60,178 nucleotides of DNA from Betaproteobacteria bacterium (lineage in GTDB: Bacteria; Pseudomonadota; Gammaproteobacteria; Burkholderiales; Casimicrobiaceae): NCBI GenBank assembly GCA_029884335.1, contig JAOUIA010000017.1, positions 1 through 60,178 on the forward strand, written 5' to 3'. Every line of letters begins with the position of its first letter. Positions within the stretch are counted from its first letter, which is position 1. Position numbers and translations under genes: made by a program. Below the pieces are notes generated by a model. The model was not told the DNA's origin and did not search any database. It saw only the letters and a program-made list of their open reading frames with translations. Shown here piece after piece: positions 33,122 to 41,981 of the stretch.

Positions 33122-33823
33122 TCATTGCAGCGTGTCCCAGCCCTTCGAGAAGCGCTTGTAAGCCATGTTGAGGTGGCGCTGCATCGCGCTCCTGGCCGCT
33201 GCGGCGTCGCGCGCAGCGATCGCCCTGGCCACTGCGCGGTGCTCGCCCATGGCAGTTTCCCACAGCCCCGGGTTGTCGTAATGATGCTCGAGCTGCTGGA
33301 ACAGCGGCCCGGTGCGCTCTTCCCACAGCGTCTTGACCACGTGGACCAGCGCGCCGTTGCCCGTGGCCTCGGCAACGCGCAGGTGGAACAGCCGGTCGGA
33401 GGCCAGCGACTTGCGGCCGTCGCCGTGTTCGCGCTCCATCTCGTCGAGCGCCTGCTCGATGGCCGCGACGTGCTGGCGCTTCGCAGACTTCGCCGCCAGC
33501 GCGGCGCACTCGGCCTCGATCACGTAGCGCGCGCGCAGGAGCTCGAACGGGCCGGCGGGCGCGTCCGGCTCGGAGGGCTTCGCGTCCTGCCCGGGGGCGA
33601 GCACGTAGATGCCGGAGCCGATGCGGACCTCGACCAGCCCCTCGACCTCGAGCGCGATCAGCGCCTCGCGCACGCTCGGCCGCGACACGCCGAGCTGCTT
33701 CGCGAGGTCGCGCTCGGGAGGCAGCCGTGCGCCGGAGGCGTACTCGCCCGAGCGAATGAGGCCGCGGATCTGGTCGGCGATCTGCCGGTACAGGCGGCGG
33801 GGTTCGATGCTCTGGAACGGCAT
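33122..33823 (-). CDS. GntR-family (FadR subfamily) transcriptional regulator
   Basis: The 233-residue protein has an N-terminal winged helix (about 10-75; LPPERDLAKQLGVSRPSVREAL, then a GSGIYV wing) and a C-terminal FCD domain with metal-binding histidines (DRLFHL, GEHRAV, QRHLNMA). It heads the sugar-acid operon and probably represses it in the absence of its ligand. A matching operator overlaps the promoter 53 bases upstream. FCD regulators usually sense sugar acids or carboxylates, in line with the operon. Confidence 0.93.
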   Translation of the reverse strand: MPFQSIEPRRLYRQIADQIRGLIRSGEYASGARLPPERDLAKQLGVSRPSVREALIALEVEGLVEVRIGSGIYVLAPGQDAKPSEPDAPAGPFELLRARYVIEAECAALAAKSAKRQHVAAIEQALDEMEREHGDGRKSLASDRLFHLRVAEATGNGALVHVVKTLWEERTGPLFQQLEHHYDNPGLWETAMGEHRAVARAIAARDAAAARSAMQRHLNMAYKRFSKGWDTLQ

Positions 33824-33852
33824 GAGGGGGCGACGCCGCAGGGCGGTCCGCC

Positions 33853-33894
33853 ACAGTAGCGCGGGGCCCGCGCGCTGGTCAAGTGGCATGACCA
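33853..33894 (-). promoter_or_regulatory. Operon promoter with GntR-type operator
   Basis: On the minus strand a -35 TTGACC (33877-33882) and a -10 TACTGT (33853-33858) are 18 bases apart. The inverted repeat TGGTCA-N7-TGACCA (33876-33894) covers the -35. The half-sites are like FadR-subfamily operators (TGGTC/GACCA). This would give autoregulation of the gntR gene and control of the whole 23218-33823 operon. Confidence 0.65.
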
Positions 33895-33913
33895 ATTTGG
33901 CCTCGCGCGACCA

Positions 33914-34423
33914 TCACCGCCGCGGCTTGAGGTGCACGTGCGCGTGCGGCGCCGCCCCCGGCGCGTGGGAGTGGGCGTGGGCCTTCGGGTCGGCGTGCAC
34001 GTAGCGGCTCCCGCTGCCTGACACCTCGACGCCGATGAGGTTGAGCTGGCCGTGGCGCACGCCGCGCTCCGCGACAAGCGCGTCGGCGAAGCGGCGCACC
34101 GCCGCGGTGGCGCCGCGCAGCATCAGCGTCTCGAGGCAGTCGTCGTGGTCGAGGTGCACGTGCATCGTCGCCACGCAGAGATCGTGGTGCTCGTGCTGCA
34201 GCGCGGCGAGCCGCTCGGCCAGCTCGCGCTCGTGGTGGCCGTAGACGTACGAGAGGCTCGCCACGCAGTATCCGGCAGCGTCGCGCTCCTGGCGCTGCCG
34301 CTCGACGGCGGCGCGGAGCACGTCGCGCACCGCCTCCGAGCGGTTCGTGTAGCCGCGCGCGGCGATCAGGCGGTCGAAGTCCTCGGCGAGGGAGGGCTCG
34401 AGCGAGATGGTGAAGCGGTCCAT
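33914..34423 (-). CDS. nikR: Nickel-responsive regulator NikR
   Basis: The 169-residue protein has an N-terminal ribbon-helix-helix ([20 protein letters not shown]...[11 protein letters not shown]) and an ACT-like nickel-sensing domain. The nickel ligands H77, H88, H90 and C96 match Escherichia coli H76, H87, H89 and C95. Beyond the usual end there is an extra histidine-rich tail of about 25 residues ([14 protein letters not shown]...), which may store or buffer metal. No nickel transporter, urease or hydrogenase gene is in the window, so its targets are elsewhere. Confidence 0.93.
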   Translation of the reverse strand: MDRFTISLEPSLAEDFDRLIAARGYTNRSEAVRDVLRAAVERQRQERDAAGYCVASLSYVYGHHERELAERLAALQHEHHDLCVATMHVHLDHDDCLETLMLRGATAAVRRFADALVAERGVRHGQLNLIGVEVSGSGSRYVHADPKAHAHSHAPGAAPHAHVHLKPRR

Positions 34424-34505
34424 CGGCGGTGTGGCGGCTGGTGGCGGGAAACGGCAGTGTGACCCGCGCGACGGGCGTCCCGCAAGCGAGCGCGCCGCGC
34501 CGTCG

Positions 34506-34511
34506 TAGAAT
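34506..34511 (+). promoter_or_regulatory. -10-like TAGAAT before the second sugar-acid gene set
   Basis: TAGAAT in the context CGTAGAATCGC lies 55 bases before the ATG at 34567. No clear -35 is seen. The same hexamer recurs before several other genes in this window. Confidence 0.4.
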
Positions 34512-34566
34512 CGCCGCTGGCGACCCCGCGCGGGCCGCCGGCGGGATCCTCCCGCCCCTCCCCGCC

Positions 34567-35823
34567 ATGTCCACCACGATCGCACGCATTGCCGCCACCC
34601 CCGTCACGGTGCCGCTCGAGGCGCCGCTGCGCCACAGCAACGGCGCGCACTGGGGCCGGTTCGTGCGCACGCTCGTCGAGGTCGAGACCGCCGACGGCTA
34701 CGTGGGCCTGGGCGAGATGGGCGGCGGCGGCGAGGACGCGACGCGCGCGTTCGCCGCGCTCGAGTCGTACCTGCGCGGGCACGACGTGTTCCGCCTCGAG
34801 GCGCTGCGGATGGCCATCTGCAACCCGACCGCGAGCCTCTACAACAACCGCACGCAGCTCCACGCGGCGATCGAGTTCGCCTGCCTCGACATCGTCGGGC
34901 AGAAGCTCGGCGTACCCGTGCACGCGCTGCTCGGCGGCAAGCTGCGCGACGCGGTCGAGTTCGCGAGCTACCTGTTCTTCCGCTACGCCGACCCTGCCAC
35001 CGGCCGCGGCGAGGTGCGCACGCCGGAGCAGCTCGTCGACTGCGCCCGCGCGCTGAAGGCGAAGCACGGGTTCCGCGCGCACAAGCTCAAGGGCGGCGTG
35101 TTCCCGCCGGCGCACGAGCTCGCCTGCTACCGCGCGCTTGCCGCCGCGTTCCCCGGCGAACGGCTGCGCCACGACCCGAACTCGGCCTGGTCGTTCGGCG
35201 ACGCGATCGCGTTCGCCCGCGGCATCGAGGGCCTGCCCAACGACTGGCTCGAGGACCCGGTGTACGGCATCGCGCAGATGCGCGCGCTGCGCGAGTTCGT
35301 GAAGATGCCGCTCGCCACCAACACGATCGTCGTCAACTTCGAGCAGCTGGCGGCGAACGCGGCCATGCGCGCGGTCGACGTGGTCCTGCTCGACACGACG
35401 TTCTGGGGCGGCATCCGGCCCTGCGTCAAGGCCGCGGGCGTGTGCGAGACGCTCGGCACGCAGGTCGCCGTGCACAGCTCGGGCGAGCTCGGCGTGCAGC
35501 TCGCCACGATGCTGCACCTGGGCGCCGTCCTGCCGAACTGGTCGTACACCGCCGACGCGCACTACCACCACCTCGCCGACGACGTGATAGAAGGCGGCCC
35601 GCTGCGCTACGAGGGCGGCGCGATCCGAGTGCCCGACGCGCCGGGGCTCGGCGTCAGGCTGGACCGCGACAAGGTCGCGCGCTACCACGAGCTCTTCCGC
35701 GAGATGGGCGGCTATCCTTACGACCGCGATCCCGGCCGCCCGGGCTGGTACGCGCACGTTCCCAACCACGACTGGGCCGACCCCGCCGATGCGGCGGTGC
35801 CGGGCCTCACGCCGCAACGCTGA
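34567..35823 (+). CDS. Enolase-superfamily sugar-acid dehydratase (glucarate dehydratase-like)
   Basis: The 418-residue protein has [10 protein letters not shown] (K-x-K base), RHDPNSAWS (metal aspartate plus Asn), [17 protein letters not shown] and VHSSGELG (histidine base). The KLKGG/DPN/EDP/ATN pattern is that of the glucarate dehydratase branch. It heads a plus-strand set with an SDR and an FAH hydrolase, a combination known from non-phosphorylative L-fucose/L-rhamnose acid routes, although those use a different enolase subgroup. The substrate is therefore open. Confidence 0.85.
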   Translation: MSTTIARIAATPVTVPLEAPLRHSNGAHWGRFVRTLVEVETADGYVGLGEMGGGGEDATRAFAALESYLRGHDVFRLEALRMAICNPTASLYNNRTQLHAAIEFACLDIVGQKLGVPVHALLGGKLRDAVEFASYLFFRYADPATGRGEVRTPEQLVDCARALKAKHGFRAHKLKGGVFPPAHELACYRALAAAFPGERLRHDPNSAWSFGDAIAFARGIEGLPNDWLEDPVYGIAQMRALREFVKMPLATNTIVVNFEQLAANAAMRAVDVVLLDTTFWGGIRPCVKAAGVCETLGTQVAVHSSGELGVQLATMLHLGAVLPNWSYTADAHYHHLADDVIEGGPLRYEGGAIRVPDAPGLGVRLDRDKVARYHELFREMGGYPYDRDPGRPGWYAHVPNHDWADPADAAVPGLTPQR

Positions 35824-35837
35824 ATGGAGAATCGACG

Positions 35838-36593
35838 ATGAGTGGACGCCTTGCCGGCAGGACCGCGCTGATCACCGCGGCGGGCCAGGGCATGGGACGC
35901 GCGGTGGTGCTGGCGATGGCGCGCGAGGGCGCGCAGGTCACGGCCACCGACGTCGACGAGCGGTTGCTGGCGTCGCTCGCCGGCACGCCGGGACTGACCA
36001 CGCGGCGGCTCGACGTGCTCGACGACGCCGCCGTCGAGGCCACGATCCGCGGCATGCCGCCGCTCGACATCCTGTTCAACTGCGCGGGCTACGTGCACAA
36101 CGGCACGATCCTCGACTGCGAGCCGAAGGACTGGGAGTTCACCATGAACCTCAACGTCCGCTCGATGTACGTCGCCTGCCGCGCCGCGATCCCCGCGATG
36201 GTCAAACGCTTCGAGGCCGGGGGCCGCGGCGCGTCGATCGTCAACATGGCCTCGATCGCCGGCTCGATCCGGGGCATTCCGAACCGCTTCGCCTACGGCA
36301 CCAGCAAGGCCGCGGTGGTCGGGCTGACCAAGGCGATCGCCATCGACTTCGTGCAGAAGGGCATCCGCTGCAACGCGATCGCCCCGGGCACGGTCGACAC
36401 GCCGTCGCTCGCCGACCGCATCAACGCCTTTCCGGACCCGGTCGCGGCGCGCCAGGCGTTCGTCGCGCGCCAGCCCATGGGTCGCATCGCCAAGCCCGAG
36501 GAGATCGCGCCGATCGTGATCTACCTCGCCTCCGACGAGTCCTCGTTCGTCACCGGCAACGTGTACTCCTGCGACGGCGGCATGACCATCTGA
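35838..36593 (+). CDS. SDR family oxidoreductase, 2-keto-3-deoxy-L-fuconate dehydrogenase-like
   Basis: This 251-residue classical SDR has TAAGQGMGRA for NAD binding, NCAG, MASIAG with the catalytic serine, and YGTSK. The opening GRLAGRTALITAAGQG resembles enzymes that oxidise 2-keto-3-deoxy-L-fuconate or -rhamnonate at C4. The FAH-family gene 37 bases downstream would then hydrolyse the 2,4-diketo product. It follows the enolase-family gene with 14 bases between. Confidence 0.87.
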   Translation: MSGRLAGRTALITAAGQGMGRAVVLAMAREGAQVTATDVDERLLASLAGTPGLTTRRLDVLDDAAVEATIRGMPPLDILFNCAGYVHNGTILDCEPKDWEFTMNLNVRSMYVACRAAIPAMVKRFEAGGRGASIVNMASIAGSIRGIPNRFAYGTSKAAVVGLTKAIAIDFVQKGIRCNAIAPGTVDTPSLADRINAFPDPVAARQAFVARQPMGRIAKPEEIAPIVIYLASDESSFVTGNVYSCDGGMTI

Positions 36594-36630
36594 CGCCGCA
36601 GCCCCTCCAACCCGCACACAAGGAAGACCC

Positions 36631-37491
36631 ATGAAGCTCGTACGCTACGGCCCTGCCGGCCGCGAGAAGCCCGGCCTGATCGACGCCGACGGCAAGCTGC
36701 GCGACCTCTCGCGCAAGGTCAAGGACATCGACGGCGCCGCGATCTCGCCGTCGTCGCTGGCGTTGCTGCGCAAGGTGGACACGAAGCGCCTGCCGCTGGT
36801 GAAGGGGCGCCCGCGCCTGGGCGCCTGCGTGACCGGCGTGGGCAAGTTCCTCGCGATCGGCCTCAACTACGTCGACCACGCGAAGGAGACCGGCTCGCCG
36901 ATCCCCGAGCACCCGATCGTGTTCTTCAAGACGCAGACGTGCATCCAGGGCCCGAACGACCCGATCATGCTGCCGAAGGACTCGACGCACACCGACTGGG
37001 AGGTCGAGCTGGGCGTCGTGATCGGACGCCGCGCGCGCTACGTCGAGGAGAAGGATGCGTTGCGCTACGTGGCCGGGTACTGCCTGATCAACGACGTCTC
37101 CGAGCGCGACTTCCAGATCAAGAAGGGCGGCGGGCAGTGGGGCAAGGGGAAGGGCTGCGACACGTTCGGCCCCATCGGCCCCTGGCTCCTCACTTCCGAC
37201 GAGGTCAAGGATCCGCAGAACCTGAAGATGTGGCTCAAGGTCAACGGGCAGAGAAAGCAGAACGGCAGCACGAGCACGATGATCTTCGGCGTCGCGCGGC
37301 TCGTCTCCGACCTTTCGCGCTACATGACGCTCGAGCCGGGCGACGTGATCACGACCGGCACGCCGCCGGGAGTGGGCATGGGACACAAGCCTGAGCCCGT
37401 GTACCTCAAGGCGGGCGACACGGTCGAGCTCGGCATCGACGGGCTGGGCACGCAGACGCAGAAGGTCGTGCCGTTCAAGGCACGGCGCTAG
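36631..37491 (+). CDS. Fumarylacetoacetate hydrolase family protein (2,4-diketo-3-deoxy-sugar-acid hydrolase-like)
   Basis: The 286-residue protein has the FAH catalytic core: AIGLNYVDHAKE, DWEVELGVVIG with the metal-binding glutamates, INDVSERDFQ, and GDVITTGTPPGVG. This subgroup includes 2,4-diketo-3-deoxy-L-fuconate hydrolase and enzymes annotated as ureidoglycolate lyase. Position after an enolase dehydratase and an SDR favours the diketo-deoxy-acid hydrolase role, yielding pyruvate plus a hydroxy acid. AAGGAAG precedes the ATG. Confidence 0.87.
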   Translation: MKLVRYGPAGREKPGLIDADGKLRDLSRKVKDIDGAAISPSSLALLRKVDTKRLPLVKGRPRLGACVTGVGKFLAIGLNYVDHAKETGSPIPEHPIVFFKTQTCIQGPNDPIMLPKDSTHTDWEVELGVVIGRRARYVEEKDALRYVAGYCLINDVSERDFQIKKGGGQWGKGKGCDTFGPIGPWLLTSDEVKDPQNLKMWLKVNGQRKQNGSTSTMIFGVARLVSDLSRYMTLEPGDVITTGTPPGVGMGHKPEPVYLKAGDTVELGIDGLGTQTQKVVPFKARR

Positions 37492-37508
37492 TCGCGAGCG
37501 GCGAGGGG

Positions 37509-37534
37509 CCCCATTGCCGCGAAGCGCAATGGGG
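37509..37534 (+). terminator. Hairpin after the FAH-family gene
   Basis: CCCCATTGC and GCAATGGGG pair perfectly around 8 bases, 17 bases after the stop at 37491. No T-tract follows, so it may be a Rho-type end or part of a repeat. Confidence 0.4.
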
Positions 37535-37619
37535 ATCGACGCCGGACGACTGGCGCCGGCTGCCGACGCTCGGCGTCGCATCCGCCACGCCCGTCCGGGG
37601 AGGCGCACGGCGCTAGTCT

Positions 37620-37770
37620 CCCTCACCCCCGACCCCTCTCCCGGCTGACGCCGGGCGAGGGGAGTTGGCGCCCCTCACCCCCGGCCCCTCTCCCAGCTGA
37701 CGCCGGGCGAGGGGAGATGCGAGATTCCCTCTCCCCCGGCGACGGGGGAGAGGGTGAGGGTGAGGGGGGC
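37620..37770. repeat. Two tandem and one inverted CCCTCACCCC-type repeat units
   Basis: Units at 37620-37664 and 37671-37717 are nearly identical (CCCTCACCCCCG, CCCCTCTCCC, then GCTGACGCCGGGCGAGGGGAG). A third, 37727-37770, is in the opposite orientation. They fill most of the gap between the FAH gene and the convergent XylX-like gene. Related units stand at 14751-14863. Confidence 0.7.
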
Positions 37771-37784
37771 TCGGCGCGCGCCCG

Positions 37785-38963
37785 CTAGAGCAGCCCCCGC
37801 CTCGCGAGATTGCGCATCAGCGCCGACGCGCCGAAGGTCCACGGGGCGATGGCGTCGGCGTACTCGACGCGGTTGACCAGCGCGCCGAGCGCGGGTGTGG
37901 CGATCGTCACCACGTCGCCGATCGCGTGGGTGAAGCCCTGCCCGGGGCCGTAGCGGTCCTTGATCGGCGCGAACATCGTGCCGCAGAAGAGCACGAAGCC
38001 GTCCGGGTACTGGTGGTTCGGCCCGATCGCCTGCGCGACCAGGTCGAGGGGGTCGCGGCTGATCTTCGCCATCGAGCTCGAACCCGCGAGCACGAAGCCG
38101 TCCTCGCCCTCCACGCGCAACGCGATGTCGGCGCGGCGCACGTCGTCGATGCCGAAGCGGTCGTCGAACAGGCGCACGAACGGCCCGATCGAGCACGACG
38201 CGTTGTTGTCCTTCGCCTTGCCTAGCAGCAGCGCGCTGCGGCCCTCGAAGTCGCGCAGGTTCACGTCGTTGCCGAGCGAGGCGCCGGCGACCTCGCCGCG
38301 GCTGTTGACGAACAGCACCATCTCCGGCTCGGGGTTGTTCCACGCCGACTTGCGGTGGATGCCGATGTCCGCGCCGGTGCCCACCGACGACATCGGCTGA
38401 CCCTTGGTGAAGATCTCCGCGTCCGGCCCGATGCCGACCTCGAGGTACTGCGACCACGCCTTCTGCGCGATCAGCACCTCCTTGACGCGCGCCGCCTCGG
38501 GCGAGCCGGGGCGCACGGAAGCGAGGTCGCCGCCGAGGATCGCGCCGATCGCCTCGCGCACCGCGCGGGCCTTCGCCGGATCGCCGCGCGCCTGCTCCTC
38601 GATGACGCGCTCGAGCATGCTCTCGACGAACGTGACGCCGGCGGCCTTCACCGCCTGCAGGTCGCAGGGAGCGAGCAGCCACGGACGGGAAGCGTCGCGC
38701 GTGGCCGCGGGCGTGTTCGCCAGCACGTCGTCGAGGTCGCCGATGCGCGGCAGGTCGCGCGCCGCGGCTGCGGTCCGCGCGGGGTGCTCGAACTCGAGCA
38801 GGGCCGCCATCGTAGGCGCGGCCGCCGAGAGGTCCCACAGCGCGCCGTCGCGCACCACGCACACGGACGGCCCGTCCAGCGCAGGCACGTGCGCCCGGCC
38901 CACCAGCACCGCGGACCCGCCGTCCTGCGGCAGGCTGCGTCCCCCGATCAAGCGCTCGCGCAT
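37785..38963 (-). CDS. FAH-family protein, 2-keto-3-deoxy-pentonate dehydratase (XylX)-like
   Basis: The 392-residue protein belongs to the longer FAH subgroup. Segments such as FTKGQPMSSVGTGADIGIHR, WNNPEPEMVLFV, GNDVNLRDFEGRSALLLG and KDNNASCSIGPF resemble XylX of the Weimberg route, which turns 2-keto-3-deoxy-pentonate into alpha-ketoglutarate semialdehyde. The arabinonate-dehydratase-like gene 13 kb away could supply its substrate. No semialdehyde dehydrogenase lies in the window. It is convergent with the shorter FAH gene. Confidence 0.82.
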   Translation of the reverse strand: MRERLIGGRSLPQDGGSAVLVGRAHVPALDGPSVCVVRDGALWDLSAAAPTMAALLEFEHPARTAAAARDLPRIGDLDDVLANTPAATRDASRPWLLAPCDLQAVKAAGVTFVESMLERVIEEQARGDPAKARAVREAIGAILGGDLASVRPGSPEAARVKEVLIAQKAWSQYLEVGIGPDAEIFTKGQPMSSVGTGADIGIHRKSAWNNPEPEMVLFVNSRGEVAGASLGNDVNLRDFEGRSALLLGKAKDNNASCSIGPFVRLFDDRFGIDDVRRADIALRVEGEDGFVLAGSSSMAKISRDPLDLVAQAIGPNHQYPDGFVLFCGTMFAPIKDRYGPGQGFTHAIGDVVTIATPALGALVNRVEYADAIAPWTFGASALMRNLARRGLL

Positions 38964-39022
38964 CGCACGTTCCCTCCCTGCGGGCGAGGATACCCGACGC
39001 GGGGCCTGGAGCGGCGCTGCGG

Positions 39023-39028
39023 CATAAT
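39023..39028 (+). promoter_or_regulatory. -10-like CATAAT before the AhpD-like gene
   Basis: CATAAT lies 34 bases before the ATG at 39063 in the gap with the divergent XylX-like gene. No -35 consensus is visible. Confidence 0.35.
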
Positions 39029-39062
39029 CGGCGCGTCCCGCCGCCCGCCCGGAGCCGCCCCC

Positions 39063-39461
39063 ATGGCCCTCGTCCCGCTCGTCGAGTACGACGCCGCCCC
39101 GCCCGAGGTGCGCGCGGTGTACGACGACATCCGCGCCACCCGCAAGTCGGACTACGTCAACGACTTCTGGAAGGCGCTGGCCAACGACCCGGCCACGCTG
39201 CGGCGGACGTGGGCGCAGACCAAGGAGGTGATGGCCGCCGGCGCGCTCGACCCGCTGGTCAAAGAGCTCATCTACCTCGCGGTGTCGATCACGAACAACT
39301 GCGAGTACTGCACGCACACGCACCACGCCGCGGCGAAGGGCAAGGGCATGACCGACGCGATGTTCGCCGAGGCGATGGCCGTGACCGCGCTGGCCAACGC
39401 GAACAACCGGCTCGCCAACGGCTATCGCGTCGACGTCGACGCGCGCTACCGAAGCGCATGA
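39063..39461 (+). CDS. Carboxymuconolactone decarboxylase/AhpD-like protein
   Basis: The 132-residue all-helical protein has CEYCTHTHH, the CxxC-plus-histidine site of AhpD-type alkyl hydroperoxidases within the carboxymuconolactone decarboxylase family. It could act as a peroxidase or reductant partner. Length and motif are typical. It stands alone, divergent from the XylX-like gene. Confidence 0.88.
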   Translation: MALVPLVEYDAAPPEVRAVYDDIRATRKSDYVNDFWKALANDPATLRRTWAQTKEVMAAGALDPLVKELIYLAVSITNNCEYCTHTHHAAAKGKGMTDAMFAEAMAVTALANANNRLANGYRVDVDARYRSA

Positions 39462-39554
39462 GCGCCGCCGGGCCGCCGCGAGGACGCCTGCGCGAGCGGG
39501 GCGCCAGCCAGGCGCAATGCGCGCGTCCGCTCGCGCTGGCGGCGGCCGACACGA

Positions 39555-39651
39555 AAGCCGCACGCACTGCTGGGCCGTCCAAGGAGGCCGCTCATTGCGC
39601 CCCCCCGGGGGGCAGCGCAGCGGCGAATGCCGCAAGCGTGGGGGTCCATTG
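39555..39651. repeat. Intergenic GCCCCCC/GGGGGGC repeat reaching the pip start codon
   Basis: The stretch holds CATTGCG-CCCCCC-GGGGGG-CAGCG (hairpin at about 39598-39615) and ends AATGCCGCAAGCGTGGGGGT, followed by ccattg, whose TTG is the probable pip start. Similar GTGGGGGTCCA-ending units are familiar as dispersed repeats in Burkholderiales. Only one copy is in this window. Confidence 0.5.
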
Positions 39652-40653
39652 AGTTCGAGCACCGACGCCACGCGCCACCTCGCGGCGGACGCGTTCCTCC
39701 ACCCGCCGATCGAGCCGAACGCGAGCGGCCGGCTCGCGGTCGACGCTCGCCACTCCCTTTACTGGGAGGAGTGCGGCAACCGCGACGGGCCGGTCGTCGT
39801 GTTCCTGCACGGCGGGCCGGGCGGCGGCTGCCTGCCGCACCACCGCCGCTTCTTCGATCCCGCGCACTGGCGCATCGTGCTCTACGACCAGCGCGGCGCG
39901 GGCCGCTCGAGCCCGAACGCGAGCGTGATCGACAACACGACGTGGACGCTGGTCGCCGACCTCGAGAAGCTGCGCGGCCTGCTCGGCGTGGAGTCGATGA
40001 CGCTGTTCGGCGGCTCGTGGGGCTCCACGCTCGCGCTCGCCTACGCGCAGACGCACCCGCAGCGCGCGGCGGGGCTGGTGCTGCGCGGCATATTCCTCGC
40101 CACGGCGCGCGAGATCGACTGGTTCATGCACGGCATGGGCCGCTTCTTTCCCGAGGCGCGCTCCGCGTTCGAGGGCTTCCTGCCGCCGGGCGAGCGCGCC
40201 GACCTCCTCGGCAGCTACCACCGCCGCCTCGTGGATCCCGACCCCGCCGTGCACCTGCCGGCGGCCTACGCGTGGGACCGCTACGAGACCGCGTGCTCGA
40301 CGTTGCTGCCGCGCGCCGAGACGCCGCCTGTGCTCAGCGACGACGCCGCGGCGCTGGCGATCGCGCGCATCGAGGCGCACTACTTCGTCCACCGCGCGTT
40401 CCTCGACGAGGACCAGCTGATCGCCAACCTCGGCCGCATCCGCCACGTGCCGTGCATCGTCGTGCACGGCCGCTACGACGTCGTGTGCCCGGTCGAGAGC
40501 GCGTGCGCGCTCGTCGCCGCGTGGCCGCAGGCCGAGCTGGTGATCGTCCCCGACGCCGGCCACTCCGTGCGCGAACCGGGCATCGCGCGCGAGCTGGTCG
40601 CCGCGATGGAGCGCATGAAGGCGCGCATCGCCCTGCGCGGCCCGGCCGCTTGA
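39649..40653 (+). CDS. pip: Proline iminopeptidase
   Basis: This 334-residue alpha/beta hydrolase cleaves N-terminal proline from peptides. Family signatures are LHPPIEPNASG near the start, VVFLHGGPGGG, DQRGAGRSSP, the nucleophile elbow GGSWGST, HGRYDVVCP and AGHS with the catalytic histidine. The TTG at 39649 is the only reasonable start after the repeat. The stop overlaps the bioA start (TTGA). Confidence 0.92.
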   Translation: MSSSTDATRHLAADAFLHPPIEPNASGRLAVDARHSLYWEECGNRDGPVVVFLHGGPGGGCLPHHRRFFDPAHWRIVLYDQRGAGRSSPNASVIDNTTWTLVADLEKLRGLLGVESMTLFGGSWGSTLALAYAQTHPQRAAGLVLRGIFLATAREIDWFMHGMGRFFPEARSAFEGFLPPGERADLLGSYHRRLVDPDPAVHLPAAYAWDRYETACSTLLPRAETPPVLSDDAAALAIARIEAHYFVHRAFLDEDQLIANLGRIRHVPCIVVHGRYDVVCPVESACALVAAWPQAELVIVPDAGHSVREPGIARELVAAMERMKARIALRGPAA

Positions 40654-41981
40654 GCGCCCTCCCGCCGCTCTCCGCCAACGCCGGCTGGCTCGCGCGCAGC
40701 CGCGCGGCGGTGTGGCACCCGTGCACGCAGATGAAGCAGCACGAGACGCTGCCGCTCGTGCCGATCGCCCGGGGCGAAGGCGCGTGGCTCGTCGACTTCG
40801 ACGGCCGGCGTTATCTCGACGCCGTGTCGTCGTGGTGGGTGAACCTGTTCGGGCACGCGCACCCGCGGATCAACGCGGCGCTGCGCGCGCAGCTCGACGA
40901 CCTCGAGCACGTGATCCTCGCGGGCTTCACGCACGCGACCGTCGTGGAGCTCTCCGAGCGGCTCGCCGCGCTCGCCCCGCCCGGCCTCGGGCACGCGTTC
41001 TACGGCTCGGACGGCGCCTCGGCGACCGAGATCGCGCTCAAGATGAGCTTCCACGCCTGGTCGAACCGCGGCGCTCCGGAGAAGCGCGAGTTCGTGAGCC
41101 TCGAAGGCAGCTACCACGGCGAGACGCTGGGCGCGCTCGCGGTGACCGACGTGCCGCTGTTCCGCGACACCTACGCGCCGCTGCTGCGCCGCTGCGCAAC
41201 CGTGCCCTCGCCCGACGCGCGCCGCGCGCGCCCCGGGGAATCCGCCTCGGACGTCGCCGAGCGCGCGGCACAGGGGCTGGAAGCGCACCTCGCCGCGCAC
41301 CACGCGACGACGGCAGCGCTGATCGTCGAGCCGCTGGTGCAGGGGGCGTCCGGCATGGCGATGCACGACCCGCGCTACCTCGCCCGCGCGCGCGAGCTGT
41401 GCACGCGCTTCGGCGTGCACCTGATCGCCGACGAGATCATGACCGGCTTCGGCCGCACGGGAACGCTCTTCGCCTGCGAGCAGGCCGGCGTCAGCCCCGA
41501 CTTCCTGCTGCTGTCGAAGGGCCTCACCGGCGGCTACCTGCCGCTCGCGTGCGTGCTGACGACCGACGAGGTGTACGCGGCGTTCTGGGACGACGACACC
41601 GCGCGCGGCTTCCTGCACTCGCACAGCTACACCGGCAACGCGCTCGCCTGCCGCGCGGCGCTCGCCGTGCTCGACATCTTCCGCGACGACGACGTGATCG
41701 CCGCGAACCGCGCGAAGGCGCAGCGCTGGGCCGCCCGGGCGGCGGCGCTGGCCGCCCACCCGCGCGCGCGGAACTTCCGGAACCGCGGCATGATCTGGGC
41801 CTTCGAGGCGGACAACCCGCGCCCCGACTTCGCGCGCTGGTGCTTCGCGCGGGCGCTCGCGCGCGGCGTGCTGCTGCGGCCGATCGGCCGTACCGTCTAC
41901 TTCATGCCGCCCTACGTGGTCACCGACGACGAGTTTGCGCTGCTCTGCGATACCGCCGCCGAGGTGCTGGATGCGGCGTAG
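40650..41981 (+). CDS. bioA: Adenosylmethionine--8-amino-7-oxononanoate transaminase
   Basis: BioA makes 7,8-diaminopelargonate in biotin synthesis. The 443-residue class III aminotransferase has VWHPCTQMKQHE, the BioA-specific start, then SSWWVNLFGHAHP, YGSDGASATEIALKMS, ADEIMTGFGRTG and LLLSKGLTGGYLPLA with the PLP lysine. It starts at TTG 40650, overlapping pip, and its end overlaps dacB by 11 bases. Other bio genes are not adjacent. Confidence 0.95.
   Translation: MSALPPLSANAGWLARSRAAVWHPCTQMKQHETLPLVPIARGEGAWLVDFDGRRYLDAVSSWWVNLFGHAHPRINAALRAQLDDLEHVILAGFTHATVVELSERLAALAPPGLGHAFYGSDGASATEIALKMSFHAWSNRGAPEKREFVSLEGSYHGETLGALAVTDVPLFRDTYAPLLRRCATVPSPDARRARPGESASDVAERAAQGLEAHLAAHHATTAALIVEPLVQGASGMAMHDPRYLARARELCTRFGVHLIADEIMTGFGRTGTLFACEQAGVSPDFLLLSKGLTGGYLPLACVLTTDEVYAAFWDDDTARGFLHSHSYTGNALACRAALAVLDIFRDDDVIAANRAKAQRWAARAAALAAHPRARNFRNRGMIWAFEADNPRPDFARWCFARALARGVLLRPIGRTVYFMPPYVVTDDEFALLCDTAAEVLDAA

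Noticed and set aside
37620-37770. Rho-independent terminator
   Set aside because: The strong hairpins belong to a dispersed repeat family and no T-tract follows them.
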